Both the position numbers and the translations under genes were made by a program. The notes under the pieces were generated by a model that was not told the DNA's origin, did no database searches, and saw nothing but the letters and a program-made list of their open reading frames with translations. This document shows positions 6,622-10,399 of a DNA stretch of 10,399 nucleotides, in pieces. The stretch lies in the NCBI GenBank assembly GCA_008016945.1, contig SSGN01000110.1:1-10399 (forward strand), given 5' to 3'. Source of the DNA: Flavobacteriales bacterium (GTDB taxonomy: Bacteria > Bacteroidota > Bacteroidia > Flavobacteriales > PHOS-HE28). Every line of letters starts with the position of its first letter. Positions within the stretch are counted from its first letter, which is position 1.

Positions 6622-9600
6622 TCATACCGGCCTGGCCTCCATGTTCGTGGGGGACATCGGCACCTGCAGTACGATCGTGCTGCCGTTGGGAGAGCTTTCG
6701 ACACGGACCGTGCCACCCAGTTCCTCCGCGCGTTTGTGGAAGTTGTGCAGGCCGTTGCCGCGTTGGCTCGCGCGTTCCGGATCGAAGCCGTTACCGTTGT
6801 CGTTCACGGTGAGCATGAGGGCCTTCGTGGTGATCGACAACCCCACATCGATGTGATCCCCGGCACTGTGCTTGAACGCGTTGTTCACGGCCTCGCGCAT
6901 GACCAGCAGCACGTTGCGCTTCACATCGGGGGGGAGTGTGGCGCGGGCCATGGAGGGGTCGAACCGGAGGTCCGATACCAGGCGCAGCGGAATCCCTTCC
7001 GCCTGCCTGCCCAAGGTGCTGCGGACGAAGGCCACGAAGGTGGCCACATCATCGTTGCGCGGATCCACCGTCCATACGATCTCTCCCAGTTCATGCACCA
7101 GTTCGCTGCTCGCCTGCGCGATGCGCTGCGCCTGCTCCCGATCGGTGCCGGGCATGTTCCGCAGCATCATGGTGATCTTGGTGAGGCCGCTGCCGATGCC
7201 GTCGTGCACATCGCGCGCGATCCGCAGGCGAACGTGCTCCAGTTCACGCTGACGCTCCAGTTCCTGCTCCTTGCTCCGGAGGCGTTGCGCCAGTACCTGC
7301 CTGGTGGCGAGGACCGCCGCCGCCAGGACCGCCACCAGCACGATCGCGCGGAACCACCACTGGGCCCACCACGCCGGAAGCACCTGCAGTTGCAAGGTGA
7401 TCGTGGCGGTCGGCAGCATCGCGCTCTCGCTGCGCAGCTCCAGCAGGTGATCCCCCGCCTCCAGCGCGCCCAGGCTCACGGATCGCTGCGTGCCGAGCTC
7501 GACCCAGGGCTGGTCAGGATCACTGCCCCGTATCCGGTAGGCGTAGTGGAAGGCGTTCCCTTCGTACAGGGCCACGCGCCCGAACTGGAGGTTGAGCATG
7601 GCGGAGTCCGCAGGGAGTATGATCGTACCGCTCATCACCGCGGTTGCGGTACGATCGGTCCCACCGGCGATCACCTGGCGCCATACCAAGGGGGCATCCG
7701 TAAGCCGCACGCCGTGGTCCTTGGAGAACAGCACATACGGGTTGCCGCAGGCAAGGATGTCGCCGTTCGGCATCAAGGCCATCTGGCCGGTCAGGTGGCT
7801 GTTCACGCCGTGCTTCGCATCCAGGGTGTTGAGCAGGTCGGTGGCGGGATCCAGTAGGATCCCGCCCCGTTCCGAGGAGCACCACAGCCTGCCTTGCCGA
7901 TCGCACAGGGCATGGAGGATCGCTGGCCTGCCGTATGGGCGCCAGGTGCGATCGATGGTCCAGCGGTCGTTGTGCCCGGGGTCGTGCAGGCGTGTGAGGC
8001 CGAAGCCGTATGCATGGAGCACCGGTTTGCCATCCGCCTGCACAACGACCCCTTCGATCTGCGCAAAGGCGGCCGGCGGCACCTCGGGTAAGGCCATGGC
8101 CCTCAACTCCAGGGTGCGCCGGTCCACCAGTTCCGGAGGCGCATTGCGGTGGGCCACGATCAGCCGGTCCTCATCCAGCACGGCCATGCCGATGGCATCT
8201 TGGCCTCGGGCCTCGGTGTAGCGTTGTTCGCGCGTGCCGGCGGCCATGCGCATGATGTGCTGCTCTGCGAATAGGGCCCACAGGTGGTCCCTGTCGTCCA
8301 CCAGCAAGTCTGTCACTGGGGCCCGCGGTGAGCGCAGCATGGTCTGGTCCAGGGCCACGGGATCCACGGTGCGCGTACCTGGCCGGTGGCGCATCAGGCC
8401 ACGGGTGGTGCCCAGCCAGATCACGCTGTCACGTGTCTGAACGATCTGAAAGGCCTCGTAGGGCAGGCTGTCCGCTGGCAGCGGGATGGCATAGCGCAGG
8501 CTGCCGTCCGGTGCCAACCGCATGAGCTTCCGGTCCCGGTAGAAGCGGACGGCCCAATAGCCGTCGCCGTCCAATGCACCGATCGCATGCACACTGCTCA
8601 AGCCCAATTCGTGCCCGAGTGCCTTCACCGTCGCAGGCGCTGGCCGTTCACTCCAGACCTGTGCGAACCCGCCGATCAACAGGCTGCCATCGCGGGTCCG
8701 GTGCACGCTCCGCACAGGGTCTCCCAGGGATTCGGTCCGGAATGTGGACCCTTCAGGCCGCACTTCCAATACCTGGAGCGCATCGTCCATGGCCACGTAC
8801 CAGTGTACCGTATCCACCTGTGCCATGGAAAGCGCCACATTGTGCAGGTCGCTCAGTGGTTCGCGCGCCACATGGGTGGTGAAGGTGTGCGTACGGCGGT
8901 TGAACGCGATCAGCCCCAGGCCCCACGTGTTCACCCACAGTAACTCCTGGTGGAAGCGGTCTGGTTGCAGGTCCAGGAGGAGCGTCTTCGGTGGAGCTTC
9001 CTTGCCGAACGGCCTGCACGGGAACACCTCTTCGCGCTGTTCCTGTGGGATCCAGTGGCGCACGGCCATGCGATCCACGTACCAGAGCGAGCTGTCAGGC
9101 GCCTCCCAGCCGCCGCCAGCGCGCACCAGTGCCGGGGTTCCGCTGGTGGGCACAGGCCGGTACACGGAATCACCCGGCGCCCATTTGTACAGACCGGCCG
9201 TGCCGCAAAAGGCCCAATGTCCTATGTGTGATCCGGTGAGGTGGAGCGGCTCCAGATGCACTTCCTTGCCGTGTTGGAGAAAGGGTACGCGCCAGCGCCT
9301 GCCGGTGTGCGTATGCACCGCCAGTACGCCGCCTGAGGTGGCCGCCCACAACATGCCATCGTCTGCGGGGAGCAGGTCCAGGATGTTGTCATGGGGGAGC
9401 GAATGCTCCTCCAATGGGTCGCTGACATAGGTTTCGGTGGCAGCGCCATCGAAGCGCAACAGGCCGCCGTCCGTACCGATCCATAGCGCGCCGAGGTCGT
9501 CCTGCGCCAGGCAGTTCGCGTACATCCCATGGAGGCTGGGCACATCGAGCGGCACCGCGTACTGGCCTTGGGCCCATGCGGCCAGCAGCGCGAGGCGCGC

Positions 9601-9639
9601 CATGCCCGCCAACCGTAGCGCTGCACCATGCGGACGCAT
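6622..9639 (-). CDS. Reg_prop/Y_Y_Y sensor histidine kinase (HisKA_3 type)
   Basis: A membrane sensor kinase of 1005 residues from ATG 9639; GTG 9672, ATG 9666 and ATG 9603 are other possible starts. I chose 9639 because it begins a plausible signal peptide (ending near AWAQGQ, 21-26). The large periplasmic part has Reg_prop propeller motifs such as ALWIGTDGGLLRFDG (51-65), MLWAATSGGV (about 96), VIWLGTTRGLM and RLWCSSERGG, then a Y_Y_Y domain (YAYRIRGSD, GDHLLELRSE). One membrane helix is near 762-780 and a short coiled linker follows. HisKA_3 has the phospho-accepting H812 in RDVHDGIGSG. The ATPase domain has N920 in MREAVNNAFKHS, D947 in DNGNGF and a later RGNGLHNF. Unlike Bacteroides hybrid systems it has no fused receiver or AraC domain; the regulator is the next gene. 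Such propellers often sense glycans, but no sugar-use genes lie nearby. The signal is unknown. Confidence 0.93.
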   Translation of the reverse strand: MRPHGAALRLAGMARLALLAAWAQGQYAVPLDVPSLHGMYANCLAQDDLGALWIGTDGGLLRFDGAATETYVSDPLEEHSLPHDNILDLLPADDGMLWAATSGGVLAVHTHTGRRWRVPFLQHGKEVHLEPLHLTGSHIGHWAFCGTAGLYKWAPGDSVYRPVPTSGTPALVRAGGGWEAPDSSLWYVDRMAVRHWIPQEQREEVFPCRPFGKEAPPKTLLLDLQPDRFHQELLWVNTWGLGLIAFNRRTHTFTTHVAREPLSDLHNVALSMAQVDTVHWYVAMDDALQVLEVRPEGSTFRTESLGDPVRSVHRTRDGSLLIGGFAQVWSERPAPATVKALGHELGLSSVHAIGALDGDGYWAVRFYRDRKLMRLAPDGSLRYAIPLPADSLPYEAFQIVQTRDSVIWLGTTRGLMRHRPGTRTVDPVALDQTMLRSPRAPVTDLLVDDRDHLWALFAEQHIMRMAAGTREQRYTEARGQDAIGMAVLDEDRLIVAHRNAPPELVDRRTLELRAMALPEVPPAAFAQIEGVVVQADGKPVLHAYGFGLTRLHDPGHNDRWTIDRTWRPYGRPAILHALCDRQGRLWCSSERGGILLDPATDLLNTLDAKHGVNSHLTGQMALMPNGDILACGNPYVLFSKDHGVRLTDAPLVWRQVIAGGTDRTATAVMSGTIILPADSAMLNLQFGRVALYEGNAFHYAYRIRGSDPDQPWVELGTQRSVSLGALEAGDHLLELRSESAMLPTATITLQLQVLPAWWAQWWFRAIVLVAVLAAAVLATRQVLAQRLRSKEQELERQRELEHVRLRIARDVHDGIGSGLTKITMMLRNMPGTDREQAQRIAQASSELVHELGEIVWTVDPRNDDVATFVAFVRSTLGRQAEGIPLRLVSDLRFDPSMARATLPPDVKRNVLLVMREAVNNAFKHSAGDHIDVGLSITTKALMLTVNDNGNGFDPERASQRGNGLHNFHKRAEELGGTVRVESSPNGSTIVLQVPMSPTNMEARPV

Positions 9640-9686
9640 GATGCGGGCGGGCCTGCCGTGAACCATGCGCACAAGGTAGCCCGGGA

Positions 9687-9707
9687 GCAGCCTGATCGGC
9701 AGGCTGC
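9687..9707 (-). terminator. Hairpin between RCC1 gene and kinase gene
   Basis: GCAGCCTG pairs perfectly with CAGGCTGC around a five-base loop, 11 bases beyond the RCC1-protein stop on the minus strand. It would form in the transcript leaving that gene and separates it from the kinase. No T-run follows, so it may be a leaky terminator or processing hairpin. It suggests the kinase-regulator pair has its own promoter in the short remaining gap, which I could not identify. Confidence 0.45.
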
Positions 9708-9718
9708 CCAGTGCCTGG

Positions 9719-10399
9719 TCAGCGGGCGATCATCACCGGTGCGGCGATGGCCCTCGAGGGCGTGGACACCCGGATGTGATAGGTCCCGTTGGGTCGCTGC
9801 GAGAGGTCGATGGGGTCCGCACCCACGAGCTGCGCGGGCGAGAGCTCAATCACCACGGCACCGAGCGCATTGTGCACAGTGGCGGACGCATGCGGCGGAA
9901 GGCTGGTCCACCGCAGCGCGAAGTGACCATCGTTGGGGTTCGGGTACGCATGCAAGGCGTGTGTGTTGCCACGGAGGCCGGGCACACCGGTGTCGTCGAT
10001 GCAAATGCCGTTCACGGCCACGGGCGTCGACTTGTCCAGGATCGTTCCATCGCCCAACTGCCCCGAGTTATTGTTGCCCCAGGCCCAGGCCGTACCATCC
10101 GACTTCAAGGCGATGGTGTGGCTTTCGCCGCAGCTCACCGCCACCACATCAGCGATGCTGGTCACCTGGGTGGGCACGAGGATGTTGTTGTTGTTGCTGC
10201 CGAGGCCGAGCTGACCTTTCAGGTTGTAGCCCCAGGCCCACAGCGTTCCATCGTTCCTTACGGCCAGGGTGTGCCCGAAACCGTTCTGCTGCGCGATGGC
10301 CGACATGTTGCTCAAACCTGGCACCGGCGCCGGGGTGTTGCGCTCGGTGGTGGTGCCATCGCCCAGCTGGCCAAATAGATTGTAGCCCCAGGTCCACAC
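9719..10399 (-). CDS. RCC1-repeat protein with T9SS type A sorting domain, N-terminus missing
   Basis: The C-terminal 226 residues of a larger exported protein; the frame is open at the right edge, so the true start and signal peptide lie outside. The GTG at the edge encodes an internal valine of the repeat W-T-W-G-Y-N, not a start. At least three RCC1-type repeats are visible (GYNLFGQLGDGTTTERNTP, HTLAVRNDGTLWAWGYN, HTIALKSDGTAWAWGNN), each with the W-G-x-N-x-x-G-Q-L-G-x-G core and a P-x-x-V strand. Complete RCC1 propellers have about seven blades, so several are missing. Residues about 147-226 are a type A sorting domain (ALHAYPNPNDGHFALRW start, RPNGTYHIRV near the end). Bacterial RCC1 propellers on T9SS cargo are common and mostly of unknown ligand. 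Confidence 0.9.
   Translation of the reverse strand: MWTWGYNLFGQLGDGTTTERNTPAPVPGLSNMSAIAQQNGFGHTLAVRNDGTLWAWGYNLKGQLGLGSNNNNILVPTQVTSIADVVAVSCGESHTIALKSDGTAWAWGNNNSGQLGDGTILDKSTPVAVNGICIDDTGVPGLRGNTHALHAYPNPNDGHFALRWTSLPPHASATVHNALGAVVIELSPAQLVGADPIDLSQRPNGTYHIRVSTPSRAIAAPVMIAR

Noticed and set aside
10184..10196. GTT trinucleotide run as a phase-variation tract
   Set aside because: It encodes four asparagines in an RCC1 loop in frame. A change in copy number would not shift the frame, and four units are too few to suggest slippage.

Overview
The window looks like an accessory stretch of a fairly GC-rich Bacteroidota genome, probably Flavobacteriales-like. The evidence is three proteins with the C-terminal sorting domain of the type IX secretion system (T9SS), a secreted GEVED-domain protein, and a histidine kinase with the Reg_prop / Y_Y_Y architecture typical of this phylum. 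Genus cannot be set from this window, and I see no tRNA, rRNA, CRISPR array, transposase or phage gene.

Layout. Positions 1-950 (-) hold the 5' part of a secreted GEVED protein that runs off the left edge. It diverges across 115 bp from a six-bladed NHL-repeat T9SS protein (1066-2403, +). That gene converges, with stop codons overlapping by 7 bp, on a subclass B1 metallo-beta-lactamase (2397-3173, -) with all six zinc ligands. Positions 3174-3751 have no intact gene but carry a decayed N-terminal piece of an aldehyde dehydrogenase (ALDH). A delta-60-repeat T9SS protein follows (3752-5475, +), interrupted by one apparent frameshift near 3938-3952 and ended by a strong hairpin (5493-5522). Positions 5476-5972 again have no intact gene. 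They hold a second ALDH N-terminal stub and a decayed deoC (deoxyribose-phosphate aldolase) fragment that keeps both catalytic-site lysines but has an in-frame stop. The rest is on the minus strand: an RCC1-repeat T9SS protein cut by the right edge (9719-10399), then a propeller-sensor histidine kinase (6622-9639) and a NarL/LuxR-type response regulator (5973-6602), the last two 19 bp apart and almost certainly one two-component operon.

How it fits together. Three secreted or surface-anchored proteins are built on different beta-propeller scaffolds (NHL, delta-60, RCC1), and the neighbouring kinase also senses through a propeller. A shared surface or extracellular role is possible, but their targets cannot be read from the sequence. 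The lactamase is unrelated in function and would act in the periplasm. The ALDH and deoC debris on both sides of the delta-60 gene suggests a former deoxyribose/aldehyde catabolic locus broken up by rearrangement. I found no convincing new defence or biosynthetic system. The most informative signals are this gene graveyard, the intact B1 lactamase and the frameshifted propeller gene.
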